Shown here one piece after another: positions 44,441 through 53,148 of a stretch of 64,000 nt of DNA. The notes beneath the pieces were generated by a model. The model searched no databases. It was not told the origin of the DNA and saw only the letters and a program-made list of their open reading frames with translations. The stretch lies in the NCBI GenBank assembly GCA_045648785.1, contig JAZROP010000041.1, forward strand, positions 1 to 64,000. Direction: 5' to 3'. The translations under genes were made by a program, and so were the position numbers. Each line of letters opens with the position of its first letter. Position 1 is the stretch's first letter. This DNA is from RGIG7450 sp045648785. GTDB taxonomy: Bacteria > Bacillota > Clostridia > RUG12999.

Positions 44441-45394
44441 TTATTTTCCTTTAAGCATTCTTATTTTAGTACGATAATTAAACAGGGAGTCGGCAGCACC
44501 CAGAAGCATTGCAATAAGAATGGGGTTTGCAAAGTATAAAACTGACGAAACTATTGTAAGCAGAAACGATACGCCAAGTAAAATACCGACTCTTGCAAAA
44601 ACATTCTTAAACCGGATTTTTAAAAGAAAATCCAAAAGAGCAAATCCGCACATGGTTAAATAAACCGTCAGGACCATAAACACATTTGCCATCAGCCCTG
44701 AAAAAAACGGATTTTGTATTGTCTGGACAAAATATGTTATTATTGCAATAATTATAAAAAATGAAGGTGCGCGCATTTCGGAAAATGAGGGAACAATATC
44801 AAATTCCGGCTCGTTTTTTGCAAAACGACCACTAAGTTTGATGGAGAAATATGAGAGCAGGAAAATGAATGATAGTATAATTGCAGGTGCGATAACCTTG
44901 AGATTTTCAAAATATGCATTATAAAACTGTTTCATCTCTGCTGCAAGCTCAGCCGAATCTGAAGGGAAAGTCGCCATAACGGAATCAACGCTTTCTATCA
45001 AAAAGGATTTTGCTATGTTTAATACATCTGAAACAAAGTTTCCGCCATAAATAAAATATAATACACCAATCAGCACAAAAGGTCCGATTGTTCCGCAAAG
45101 CAGAACAGTTTTAAATTGTGCTTTGTTTTTAAGCGAAATGTATATGCCGACAACGGAAAATAATGTAATAACTGGAAAGGTAATAGCAGAACCCATACCG
45201 GACAAAAAGTATATTGCCAGGCCGGAAAATGCTGCTGAAAAAACAGAATAAAGCACATGCCATTTTACCGATAACGCAACCGAAAGAGCTACGGCAAACA
45301 CCGAGAAAAGTGGCATAAGTATGCCCGAAAAGGGCAAAGCAAGTGTTAACAGTGTTGTAATAACAAAAAATAAAATTGGTTTAAGTATTTTCAT
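44441..45394 (-). CDS. DUF2232 (YybS-like) membrane protein
   Basis: About 317 residues with roughly eight membrane segments and few charged residues outside loops. It matches the DUF2232/YybS family by its place: in many Firmicutes YybS directly precedes GdpP and L9. No enzymatic motif is visible; its function is unknown. Start ATG 45394, one base after the pcrA stop, with GAGG upstream in the pcrA end. Codons further upstream lie in pcrA and are rejected. Confidence 0.8.
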   Translation of the reverse strand: MKILKPILFFVITTLLTLALPFSGILMPLFSVFAVALSVALSVKWHVLYSVFSAAFSGLAIYFLSGMGSAITFPVITLFSVVGIYISLKNKAQFKTVLLCGTIGPFVLIGVLYFIYGGNFVSDVLNIAKSFLIESVDSVMATFPSDSAELAAEMKQFYNAYFENLKVIAPAIILSFIFLLSYFSIKLSGRFAKNEPEFDIVPSFSEMRAPSFFIIIAIITYFVQTIQNPFFSGLMANVFMVLTVYLTMCGFALLDFLLKIRFKNVFARVGILLGVSFLLTIVSSVLYFANPILIAMLLGAADSLFNYRTKIRMLKGK

Positions 45395-45395
45395 T

Positions 45396-47753
45396 TTAAA
45401 TAACCTCAACGGCAGTAGAAATGATATTCTTTCTGCCAAACTGTTCAAAATCTACTGTAAGTATTGTCATTTTGGATGAAGCATCAACAGATGCAATAAC
45501 TCCCTTGCCAAACTTTTTATGCATTACACAGGCTCCCGCAGAATAAGTTTTTGTATCTGTAAAGGTGTTTTCTGTAAAAGATGGCGGAGTAAATTTTTTG
45601 ATTTTCTTTGGGTGAGATGGTGCTGAGTCTATAACAAAAGAGGTTTCGGACATGGGACGGAAACCTTTCTCAAACTCGATCAGTTGGGGCGGCAGTTCTG
45701 AAATAAACCTTGACGGGTCATTTTGCATAATTCTACCAAAAGATAGTCTACGACGCGCATGTGAAATGAAAAGCTGTTTTTTTGCACGGGTAACAGCAAC
45801 ATAACACAGTCTGCGCTCCTCCTCAAGTTTTGTCATATCAACCGAAAATGGGTCTGTTTTCGGAAAAAGACCCTCTTCAAGTCCAACGATGAATACATAC
45901 GGATATTCAAGACCCTTTGCGGCGTGGACGGTCATAAGTGTTACCTGGTCAGCACTCTCGTCTGATACATCTGTGTCGGTAATAAGTGAAGTGTATTCAA
46001 GAAAATCAGCAGGGGAGACAATATTTTCACTTTCCTGCAGTTCCACTGCCATGGAAACAAGTTCTTCTATATTGTCGGTACGGGTTTTAGCGTCAACTTC
46101 ACCCTCTTTTTCATATTCCTCGATAAGATGGGTGCGCTCAATTAGCTCTTTTAAGGTTTCAGCAGTTGAATGTTCTGTTGAAAATGTCGTAAGGTCGGAT
46201 ATGAGTAAATAAAAATCCTGCAGTTTATTTTTTGACTTTGAAATCTCAGGATAATCTGGACTTGAAATAATTTCAAGAATACTTTTACCATTTGTGGCAG
46301 AAAGCTCTTCAAGAGTTGCAACGGTAGTCTGACCAATACCACGCTTTGGAAAGTTTATAATTCTTTTTAAACTCACATTGTCAAGCGGATTTATAAGAAT
46401 CTTAAGATAAGCTAGCAGGTCTTTAATTTCTTTTCGCTCATAGAATCTAAGGCCCCCAATAATTTTATAGGGGATTGCACTTCTGACAAGCGAGTCTTCT
46501 ATTATTCGAGACTGCGAGTGAGTACGATATAAAACAGCAAAATCTCGATATGTTGCATTTTCAGAGTCCGAAAGGGAAGAAATTACCGATATAATTTTTT
46601 CAGCCTCATCACGGTCATCACTGGCCTCGTAACAATGAATTTTTTCACCGTCATCACTGCTTGTCCACAAGGTTTTACCCTTGCGGTTTTTATTATTGGC
46701 AATAATGCTGTTTGCGGCATCAAGAATGTTTTTTGTTGAACGGTAATTCTGCTCAAGCCTTATTACAGTGCAGTTAGGGAATGAATTTTCAAAATCAATG
46801 ATATTGCGAATATCGGCACCACGCCAACCGTAAATTGACTGGTCATCATCACCCACAACGCAAAGGTTTTTATGCTTTGAGCATAGCAAAGAAATAAGCT
46901 CATACTGAGCCCTGTTTGTATCCTGATATTCATCCACAAGAACATGACGGAATTTGGTTGCATAAAATTCCAGCACATCGTCATATTTTCTGAAAAGCTT
47001 TATTGTCAGATTAATTATATCATCGAAATCTACTGCATTGTTTTCGCCAAGATATCGCTGATACAGTCTATATACTTTTGCAACATCCGCTTCTTTGGCG
47101 GTAGTAGCATCTTTTTCAAATTCGTCAGGCTCTGTTAGGTTGTCTTTTGCTCTGCCAATATATCCAAGAATTTCTTTCGGGGGAAGAATTTTTTCTGAAA
47201 ACCCCAGTCGGTCAAGACACATTTTAACAAGTGTAATCTGGTCAGCGGTGTCATATATTACAAAATTGCTTGTGTATCCGCCTAGTTTATCAATGTTTCG
47301 ACGAAGAATTTTCATGCAGATGGAGTGAAAAGTTCCTATCCACATATCATACACCGAATCACCGATAATTGCCGCTACACGCTCTTTCATTTCATTTGCC
47401 GCTTTGTTTGTAAAGGTGAATGCAAGGATGTTGTAGGGCGCAATGGGATTGTCGGCAATAACATCAGAAATGTATTCGTCGGCAGGAAATCCGCTTTCTG
47501 CAAAGCTTTTCATATATGCAATAAAATTTTCATCTGCACCTGCAGGTATTGAATAACTATCATCAAAAGCACTGCCATATTTTAAAAGATATGCAATGCG
47601 ACTGATGACGGTTGTTGTTTTGCCGCTGCCGGCACCTGCCAGAATAAGCAATGCTCCTCTTGATGTAAGAGCCGCTTTGAGTTGAGCGGAATTTAAGTGT
47701 TTAAATTCGTTTTTTATCAGTTGTTTTTTCAGGTTGTTATATTCATTTAACAT
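45396..47753 (-). CDS. pcrA: UvrD/PcrA-type DNA helicase
   Basis: A 785-residue superfamily 1A helicase. Motifs: NSAQLKAAL (Q motif), Walker A GAGSGKTTTV, AFTFTNKAA, DEYQDTN, VGDDDQSIYGWRGA, LEQNYRS and VTLMTVHAAKGLE, in normal order and spacing. PcrA removes RecA filaments and works in repair and plasmid replication. The C-terminus has the beta domain (GACVMHKKFGKG) that binds RNA polymerase in PcrA. Start ATG, after GGAGA. Confidence 0.96.
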   Translation of the reverse strand: MLNEYNNLKKQLIKNEFKHLNSAQLKAALTSRGALLILAGAGSGKTTTVISRIAYLLKYGSAFDDSYSIPAGADENFIAYMKSFAESGFPADEYISDVIADNPIAPYNILAFTFTNKAANEMKERVAAIIGDSVYDMWIGTFHSICMKILRRNIDKLGGYTSNFVIYDTADQITLVKMCLDRLGFSEKILPPKEILGYIGRAKDNLTEPDEFEKDATTAKEADVAKVYRLYQRYLGENNAVDFDDIINLTIKLFRKYDDVLEFYATKFRHVLVDEYQDTNRAQYELISLLCSKHKNLCVVGDDDQSIYGWRGADIRNIIDFENSFPNCTVIRLEQNYRSTKNILDAANSIIANNKNRKGKTLWTSSDDGEKIHCYEASDDRDEAEKIISVISSLSDSENATYRDFAVLYRTHSQSRIIEDSLVRSAIPYKIIGGLRFYERKEIKDLLAYLKILINPLDNVSLKRIINFPKRGIGQTTVATLEELSATNGKSILEIISSPDYPEISKSKNKLQDFYLLISDLTTFSTEHSTAETLKELIERTHLIEEYEKEGEVDAKTRTDNIEELVSMAVELQESENIVSPADFLEYTSLITDTDVSDESADQVTLMTVHAAKGLEYPYVFIVGLEEGLFPKTDPFSVDMTKLEEERRLCYVAVTRAKKQLFISHARRRLSFGRIMQNDPSRFISELPPQLIEFEKGFRPMSETSFVIDSAPSHPKKIKKFTPPSFTENTFTDTKTYSAGACVMHKKFGKGVIASVDASSKMTILTVDFEQFGRKNIISTAVEVI

Positions 47754-47768
47754 GATATTCTCCGGTAT

Positions 47769-49307
47769 TTATTTAACTGTCCACAAGGGAAGAAATGAAA
47801 ATTCGTCTGATATTCCACCGGGTGATGGTGCATCAAAAACAGTTTTGTCGTAAACAACTTTTGATGACTGAAACCAAAGAGGAATATGTGGCATATCTGT
47901 AAAGAACAGTTGCTGAAGCTGTTTTAATAATTCAACTCTCGTTGCTTTATCAGTGCACGAGGATATGCTGCTCAAAAGCTGGTCAGCTTTTTCCGAGGAA
48001 TAGCCGCCAAAATTTGCACTTCCATCTGTGCTCATAAGGAAAGAATAGTTGTTGTTTAGTGAAATTACCGTCTCACACAAAGCAAGGTCAAAACTTCCTG
48101 AAATGAGCGCGTCAATATATGAGTTGTAGTCAGGTTTTGAAATTGTAGTGTTTATTCCATAACTTCCAAGAAGATTTGAAATATACTGTGCAGCGATTAT
48201 TTTAGATGAATTGTCACCATTTACCAAAATATCAAAGGAAAGTCGGCGTTTGCCACCGGCTGTTTCTTTGGCACGTATTCCACTTTCGTCCGGAACATAA
48301 CCAATCTTTTCAAAAGCTTCTTTTGTATCTCCGTATGTCGCCTCGTTAACACAGGCAAAGTAAGCCTCAGGATTAACAAAACTGTCCGTATGGACAGCAA
48401 AATCCGGGAGTAAATCTTTAATAACACTATCCTGGGATGTGATTTCTGCAATAAGCCTTCTGACAGCAGGGTCGGCAAGATTTGAGTTTTCGTGATTTAC
48501 AGCAAGAAAAGAATATCTGTTTGTATTAACGGGGAAACATGTCATTTGTCCGTCAATAGAATATAAAGAAGAATCATTTGCGGAAAGCTTTAAAAGATTG
48601 ATTTTGCCAAGTTTGTAACTACTGTGAGCTGAATCTGAACCAGGCAGAAGAGTAACTTTGATTTTGTCCGCATGGCCTTTGCCTTTCGGAGTTTTTGCAA
48701 TCAGCATATAAGATGAATAATCTTTATGCTCGGTCAGAATATAATCACCTGTTCCGACGGTATTAACGCCATTTTCCAAAGCACCATTTTTCACAATAGG
48801 AAAGTTGAGCAAACATGGGAAACCTGAATCGGAATTTTCAAGCACAAAAGTGTAGCCAAAGCTTCCGTTTGGTGAATAATCGATAACATTTCTCAAATTG
48901 TCAAAATAAGGAGACGATTCTTCATATTCCATGATTTTTCTGACTGTATATTCAACATCTGACGAGGTGAAAGATGAGCCGTCGTCCCAAAAAATGTTGT
49001 TTTTTAAAGAAATGGTATATGAGGTGCAGTCTGCAGACGGGGAAATATCCTGTGCCAGACAACAGGAATAGTCGAAGTTTTGTCCAACAGTAACAAGAGG
49101 ACGAAACACCATAGAAAGCATAAGCCGCCCTGACTCCGTAGAAGTCAAAAGCGGATTTAAATCATTTCCTCTTATGGCGTACATATTTATTGTTTTATCA
49201 TTTGCTACAGATGTATGCTCTGTTTGGTTCCCTGCGCCTTCGTCGGAGGGAGCATTGCTGCAACCGCAAAGCATACAGACAAGTAGAATTAACAGGATTT
49301 TTTTCAA
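47769..49307 (-). CDS. Oligopeptide-type (family 5) solute-binding lipoprotein
   Basis: About 512 residues. It starts at TTG 49307 as MKKILLILLVCMLCGC: a lipoprotein signal with lipobox LCGC ending about residue 16. AGGATGTGA lies just before it; a GTG nine bases upstream overlaps that site. The remainder fits the SBP family 5 fold (DPSADCTSYTISL-like and FWDDGSSFTSSDV elements) that captures peptides or nickel. No permease or ATPase genes are near, so it either serves a transporter elsewhere or has another role, such as sensing. Confidence 0.87.
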   Translation of the reverse strand: MKKILLILLVCMLCGCSNAPSDEGAGNQTEHTSVANDKTINMYAIRGNDLNPLLTSTESGRLMLSMVFRPLVTVGQNFDYSCCLAQDISPSADCTSYTISLKNNIFWDDGSSFTSSDVEYTVRKIMEYEESSPYFDNLRNVIDYSPNGSFGYTFVLENSDSGFPCLLNFPIVKNGALENGVNTVGTGDYILTEHKDYSSYMLIAKTPKGKGHADKIKVTLLPGSDSAHSSYKLGKINLLKLSANDSSLYSIDGQMTCFPVNTNRYSFLAVNHENSNLADPAVRRLIAEITSQDSVIKDLLPDFAVHTDSFVNPEAYFACVNEATYGDTKEAFEKIGYVPDESGIRAKETAGGKRRLSFDILVNGDNSSKIIAAQYISNLLGSYGINTTISKPDYNSYIDALISGSFDLALCETVISLNNNYSFLMSTDGSANFGGYSSEKADQLLSSISSCTDKATRVELLKQLQQLFFTDMPHIPLWFQSSKVVYDKTVFDAPSPGGISDEFSFLPLWTVK

Positions 49308-49319
49308 ATTATTCACATC

Positions 49320-50066
49320 CTATTCGTTTTCCATCATAGCGATAACATCTTTGGCAGACATACTGCCTGTTACCGTGTGCCTTTTGAGTGAAATTATACC
49401 ATCAGCGGATACATCACCGCAAACTTCGCCAACGCGCATCATAAGTTTATATCCTGCAGCCTTTGCAAACTGTACAGCCTGAGGGCTGAATTTACCAAAA
49501 GGCGCGGCAAAAGCATCGCAGGATGTGCCGAGCTTTGACTCAATCAAAACCTTAGACCGTCTGAGTTCAAAAATGAGTTGGGCGGGAGTAAGAGTTGAAA
49601 GGTCTGCGTGGCTGTTTGTGTGACTGTAAATTTCAATACAACCACTATCAGACATTTCTTTTGCCTGTGTCCAGTCAAAGTGGGGGAAAGGTACATCCGA
49701 AATCCCTACCGAGCCTGTTACAGTAAAAATTGCAGCAGAAAAACCGTGTTTTTTAAGAAGTGGCATTGCATAAGTGTAGTTGCTTGTATATCCGTCATCG
49801 AAAGTTATAATAAACGGCTTTTTGGGAAGTTCAAACTGCCCGTTTGTGTAGCGTATATAATCTTTTACCGTAACGGAATTGTACCCCTGTTTTTTAAATT
49901 CCTCAAGATGGCTTTCAAAACTGGCAGGAGTAATACTGCTGAGAGCCTGATCGTCAGAAAAAACATGGTCTGTATTATGATACATCAGCACGGGAATGTT
50001 ATCGTAAGCCGAAACGCAGGTACTCAGTAAAAAAATAAATAAAATTAAAAGAGTAATTTTTTTCAT
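49320..50066 (-). CDS. Secreted polysaccharide deacetylase
   Basis: A 248-residue NodB-homology enzyme with a signal peptide (MKKITLLILFIFLLSTCVSA). The carbohydrate esterase 4 motifs are FDDGY (about 95) and SHTNSHADL (about 140), whose Asp and two His bind metal. It removes acetyl groups from a cell-wall or exported polysaccharide. The gene overlaps nrdR by 4 nt (ATGA) and precedes the lipoprotein gene by 12 nt. Confidence 0.92.
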   Translation of the reverse strand: MKKITLLILFIFLLSTCVSAYDNIPVLMYHNTDHVFSDDQALSSITPASFESHLEEFKKQGYNSVTVKDYIRYTNGQFELPKKPFIITFDDGYTSNYTYAMPLLKKHGFSAAIFTVTGSVGISDVPFPHFDWTQAKEMSDSGCIEIYSHTNSHADLSTLTPAQLIFELRRSKVLIESKLGTSCDAFAAPFGKFSPQAVQFAKAAGYKLMMRVGEVCGDVSADGIISLKRHTVTGSMSAKDVIAMMENE

Positions 50067-50521
50067 TTATCTTCTCCGGTTAAGACTTTGAGCTCGTCCA
50101 TAAATGTATCAAGGTCTTTGAAGTCTCGGTAAACAGAGGCAAATCGAACATAAGCTACAAGATCAACATCCTTGAGCTGTTCCATAACCAGCTGACCAAT
50201 ATAGTCGGTGGTAAATTCACGCTGAAGCGAATTTGCAAGTTTTTGCTCAACTGAGTTTACTATACCCTCTAAAACTTCAGTCGAAACTGAGCGTTTAACA
50301 CAAGCGCGGAAAAGACCGCTAAGAATTTTTTCACGGTCAAAGCATTGACGGCTATTATCTTTTTTGATAACAACTATCGGCATTGTTTCAACAACCTCAT
50401 AGGTTGTAAATCTTTTTTCACATTTCAGACATTCTCTGCGTCGTCTGATAGAGGTGCCCTCCTCAGTGGGCCTTGTATCTATAACTTTACTGTCGGTATG
50501 TTCGCAATATGGACATTTCAT
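50063..50521 (-). CDS. nrdR: Transcriptional repressor NrdR
   Basis: A 152-residue repressor of ribonucleotide reductase genes. N-terminal zinc ribbon MKCPYC...CLKC (about 1-35, RRRRECLKCEKRFTT) binds DNA; the ATP-cone (about 49-139, VIKKDNSRQCFDREKI) senses ATP and dATP. Full length. It heads the long minus-strand gene run. Confidence 0.97.
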   Translation of the reverse strand: MKCPYCEHTDSKVIDTRPTEEGTSIRRRRECLKCEKRFTTYEVVETMPIVVIKKDNSRQCFDREKILSGLFRACVKRSVSTEVLEGIVNSVEQKLANSLQREFTTDYIGQLVMEQLKDVDLVAYVRFASVYRDFKDLDTFMDELKVLTGEDK

Positions 50522-50629
50522 GATTATTAATAAACCTTTCTGCCTAAAATTTTGTTTATTTCCTACGGTCGTTTGTGCAGGAAAATATTAAATAATTTAA
50601 CGATATAATATAGAAACTTATATATAATA

Positions 50630-50658
50630 ATTTTAATATATAATGTCTTTTTCGTCAA
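50630..50658 (-). promoter_or_regulatory. Promoter of the nrdR-led gene run
   Basis: TTGACG (50653-50658), 17 nt, TAAAAT (50630-50635) on the minus strand, leaving a leader of about 100 nt with no other clear feature. Confidence 0.5.
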
Positions 50659-50691
50659 TAGTTTTTTGCAAAAAAATTCCTACTATTGCCG

Positions 50692-50720
50692 TTGACAATA
50701 ATATCTTGGTGTGATAATAT
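50692..50720 (+). promoter_or_regulatory. Promoter of the dnaD-dnaI-like operon
   Basis: TTGACA (50692-50697), 17 nt, TAATAT (50715-50720). The rest of the 234-nt divergent gap is A/T-rich without other structure. Confidence 0.55.
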
Positions 50721-50755
50721 ATTTTATGTGAATATTTTGCCCGAAGGAGGATGTT

Positions 50756-51691
50756 ATGGCATATATTAATCGTGCGCCTGATAAGGCACGGGAAATCATT
50801 GTAAGTGACATATTTATAACTGAATATATGCCTGAAGCAAACGCCAATTTTGTCAAGGTTTATCTTATGGGACTAAGCATATGCATGAATGAGAAAGCCA
50901 TGAGTCACAGTGAAATGGCCGACAAGCTTGGCTTACTAGAGTCTGACATTATTCGTGCGTGGAATTATTGGGCAGATAAAAAAGTGGTAAAGTTTGACGG
51001 AGAAAATGTTGAATTTCTAAACCTTGAAAATATAAAACAGGTTCAAGTTATTGAAACTAAGCCTGTTTACTACCCGGATGAAATATCTGCGGCAGCGGCG
51101 GCTAGTCCTGAACTTTCGGGGATGTTTCAGATTGTACAGAAAATTTTACAGAAACCCTTTAGCTCCAATGATTTAACTGTTATATATTCACTTTATGATT
51201 ATTATCGAATTCCTCTGGATGTCATTCCGATGCTTATAACCTTTTGTATGAAAAATGGCAGAAAGAGTATGAGACAGATTGAAGGAACTGCTGTTAAATG
51301 GGTTGAAAAAGGAATTGACAGTGTTGAGGCGGCAGAAAAATATCTGAAAAAAGCCGAAGAATACGCTCGGGCGATCGAAAAATTGAAAAATGCATTTGGG
51401 ATTGCAGACAGAAAATTTTCACCCACCGAAATAAAATACATAAATGGTTGGCTTTACGATTTGAAAGTGCCTTTTGAGAAAATAATGCAGGCGTATGACT
51501 TGTGTGCGGCTAATACAGGCAAGCTTTCGGTAAAATATATGAATACTGTTTTGAGAAATAACCATACAGAAACGCGAACTAATGTGTTGGAAAACAAAGG
51601 AAAAAGCAATGCTGTTCCAACGAAATTTACAAACTTTGACCAGCGTGATTTTGACTATGACGCTTTTGAAAAAAGGACGGGAAACAAATGA
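50756..51691 (+). CDS. DnaD-domain primosome protein
   Basis: A 311-residue protein. The N-terminal winged-helix part (about 1-105) is followed by two DnaD-type helical domains (about 125-195 and 215-285, the second with YINGWLYDLKVPFEKIMQAY). DnaD/DnaB-like proteins remodel DNA and help load the replicative helicase in Firmicutes. It overlaps by 4 nt the DnaI-like loader, which fits a shared role at replication initiation or restart. Start ATG with GAAGGAGG. Confidence 0.92.
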   Translation: MAYINRAPDKAREIIVSDIFITEYMPEANANFVKVYLMGLSICMNEKAMSHSEMADKLGLLESDIIRAWNYWADKKVVKFDGENVEFLNLENIKQVQVIETKPVYYPDEISAAAAASPELSGMFQIVQKILQKPFSSNDLTVIYSLYDYYRIPLDVIPMLITFCMKNGRKSMRQIEGTAVKWVEKGIDSVEAAEKYLKKAEEYARAIEKLKNAFGIADRKFSPTEIKYINGWLYDLKVPFEKIMQAYDLCAANTGKLSVKYMNTVLRNNHTETRTNVLENKGKSNAVPTKFTNFDQRDFDYDAFEKRTGNK

Positions 51692-52650
51692 TTTACGGAA
51701 ATGAAGTTGAATCAAAGGTTAAAGACCTCTTTGAAAGAAAGCAGGCAAATGCAAGATTTCAAATTAATGCACGCCGTGAAAAAATATATTCTGAAATTCC
51801 TGAAATCAGAGAAATTGAAGAGAAAATAAGCCGTGAAGGTATAAAACTTGCTAGGGCGACCATTAAAGGAAGCGAATATACTGCTGAAACAGACATTAAT
51901 GCTTTGGCAGAAAAACGAGACAGTATTATGGCAGAAAATGGATACTCTCCTGATTACATTTTCGATGTATATGAGTGTAAAATTTGTAATGATACAGGAT
52001 ATGTTGGTGGTATGATGTGTGATTGCATGAAAAGGGAAATGCAAAAACAATCGCTTTTTTATTCAAATATTGCCCCAGCACTTTTAACGGCTGATTTTGA
52101 GAAGTTTGATATTAATTATTACTCGGATAAAGCGGATGAACATGGAAATGTGCCGAGAGAAGAAATAAAATATATTCTTTCAAAATGTGAAGAGTTCATA
52201 GACGGATTTGGAAAAAAAGAACTGAAAAATCTATTCTTTTTTGGAAGTACGGGACTTGGAAAGACATTTTTATCAGCAGCTATTGCAAAAAAAATGCTGG
52301 AAAAAGGCTTTTCGGTTGTATATTACAGTGCCAGACAGCTTCTTTCAATGATGACGGATTATGAATTTGGAAAAGCTCCCGAAAAAAAAGAAGCATGCGA
52401 AAGTATTTTTGAAGCAGACCTGCTTATAATTGACGATTTGGGCTCGGAGCAACAAACAGCCGTTTCAGCATCTACGCTGTTTGATATAATTAATACAAGA
52501 GCACTCAATGGCAGAAAAATGATAATCAATACAAATCTTGCTGCAAAAGACTTGCATCAGCTATATTCTGACCGGATTTTTTCAAGACTTATGGAATTTG
52601 AAAGATTAAAATTTATTGGTGAAGATGTAAGATTTATAAAAAACAGTTGA
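51688..52650 (+). CDS. DnaI/DnaC-like helicase loader ATPase
   Basis: A 320-residue AAA+ protein. A zinc-binding segment CKICNDTGYVGGMMCDC lies at about 93-110, Walker A FFGSTGLGKTFL at about 185 and Walker B LLIIDDLGSE at about 250. This is the architecture of the DnaI/DnaC helicase loaders that place DnaB (encoded at 40538) on DNA. Cotranscribed with the DnaD-like gene and followed by a terminator. Confidence 0.94.
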   Translation: MIYGNEVESKVKDLFERKQANARFQINARREKIYSEIPEIREIEEKISREGIKLARATIKGSEYTAETDINALAEKRDSIMAENGYSPDYIFDVYECKICNDTGYVGGMMCDCMKREMQKQSLFYSNIAPALLTADFEKFDINYYSDKADEHGNVPREEIKYILSKCEEFIDGFGKKELKNLFFFGSTGLGKTFLSAAIAKKMLEKGFSVVYYSARQLLSMMTDYEFGKAPEKKEACESIFEADLLIIDDLGSEQQTAVSASTLFDIINTRALNGRKMIINTNLAAKDLHQLYSDRIFSRLMEFERLKFIGEDVRFIKNS

Positions 52651-52654
52651 TAGA

Positions 52655-52825
52655 GAAAAACAGACCGCACTGCGGTCGGTTTTTTCTGTAGTATGAAGGG
52701 GTTTTACCCGTAAATGATTTAAATTGTTTTGTAAAATATGCCGGACTTACAAAACAAAGCCTGTCAGCAATTTCGTTTATGGTGAGATTGTCATATTTTA
52801 ATAACATTTGAATAGTTGTAATCAT
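52655..52825 (-). pseudogene. AraC-family regulator remnant (second helix-turn-helix only)
   Basis: The minus strand encodes about 45 recognisable residues: NEIADRLCFVSPAYFTKQF and KSFTGKTPSYYRK, the second helix-turn-helix and end of an AraC/XylS DNA-binding domain. The first helix-turn-helix and the sensor domain are missing. After YYRK the frame runs into the dnaI-like terminator. Upstream, a consensus promoter and a GAGGTG site with TTG start remain, but that frame (MCEPNKILKSV) stops at once and is out of frame with the remnant. It looks like an internal deletion of a once complete gene. Confidence 0.75.
52663..52686 (+). terminator. Terminator of the dnaD-dnaI-like operon
   Basis: GACCGC ACT GCGGTC (52663-52677) followed by GGTTTTTT. 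The flanking A and T bases extend the stem and allow action on both strands. Confidence 0.8.
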
Positions 52826-52852
52826 ACAGATTTTAAAATTTTATTGGGTTCA

Positions 52853-52901
52853 CACAACTTCACCTCGTTGTGATTATATTACACCAATTATTATCTGTCA
52901 A
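52853..52901 (-). promoter_or_regulatory. Consensus promoter and inverted repeat ahead of the AraC remnant
   Basis: TTGACA (52896-52901), 17 nt, TATAAT (52873-52878): a perfect SigA promoter pointing at the AraC remnant. An inverted repeat CACAAC/GTTGTG (52853-52858 and 52867-52872) lies right after the -10 and could be an operator or hide the GAGGTG ribosome site. This region and the epimerase promoter below account for the 323-nt gap between the remnant and the epimerase; I saw nothing more in it. Confidence 0.6.
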
Positions 52902-52986
52902 TAAAAAGTTTCGAAAAGTTATATTATCATTGATTTATATTGCATGACGGTGTCTTTATGATAATATTGATGACAAAATAAAAAAC

Positions 52987-53016
52987 TTGACATATAAAGT
53001 TGAAAATGGTTATACT
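52987..53016 (+). promoter_or_regulatory. Promoter of the aldose epimerase gene
   Basis: TTGACA (52987-52992), 18 nt, TATACT (53011-53016). The transcript would begin with a GCAAACT/AGTTTGC hairpin (53025-53049). Confidence 0.65.
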
Positions 53017-53148
53017 GTTATAGAGCAAACTGTAGTCGTGATAGTTTGCTTATGTACCGTGATGAATATGGTTATGAGCGTCAGTTTAGGCTTATGAAAA
53101 TATAAAAAGTCCGGTGATTACTTTAAAAAAATTAAAGGAGCGAGATAA

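Noticed and set aside
53052..53105. 17-codon leader peptide before the epimerase
   Set aside because: No ribosome site and no run of regulatory codons.
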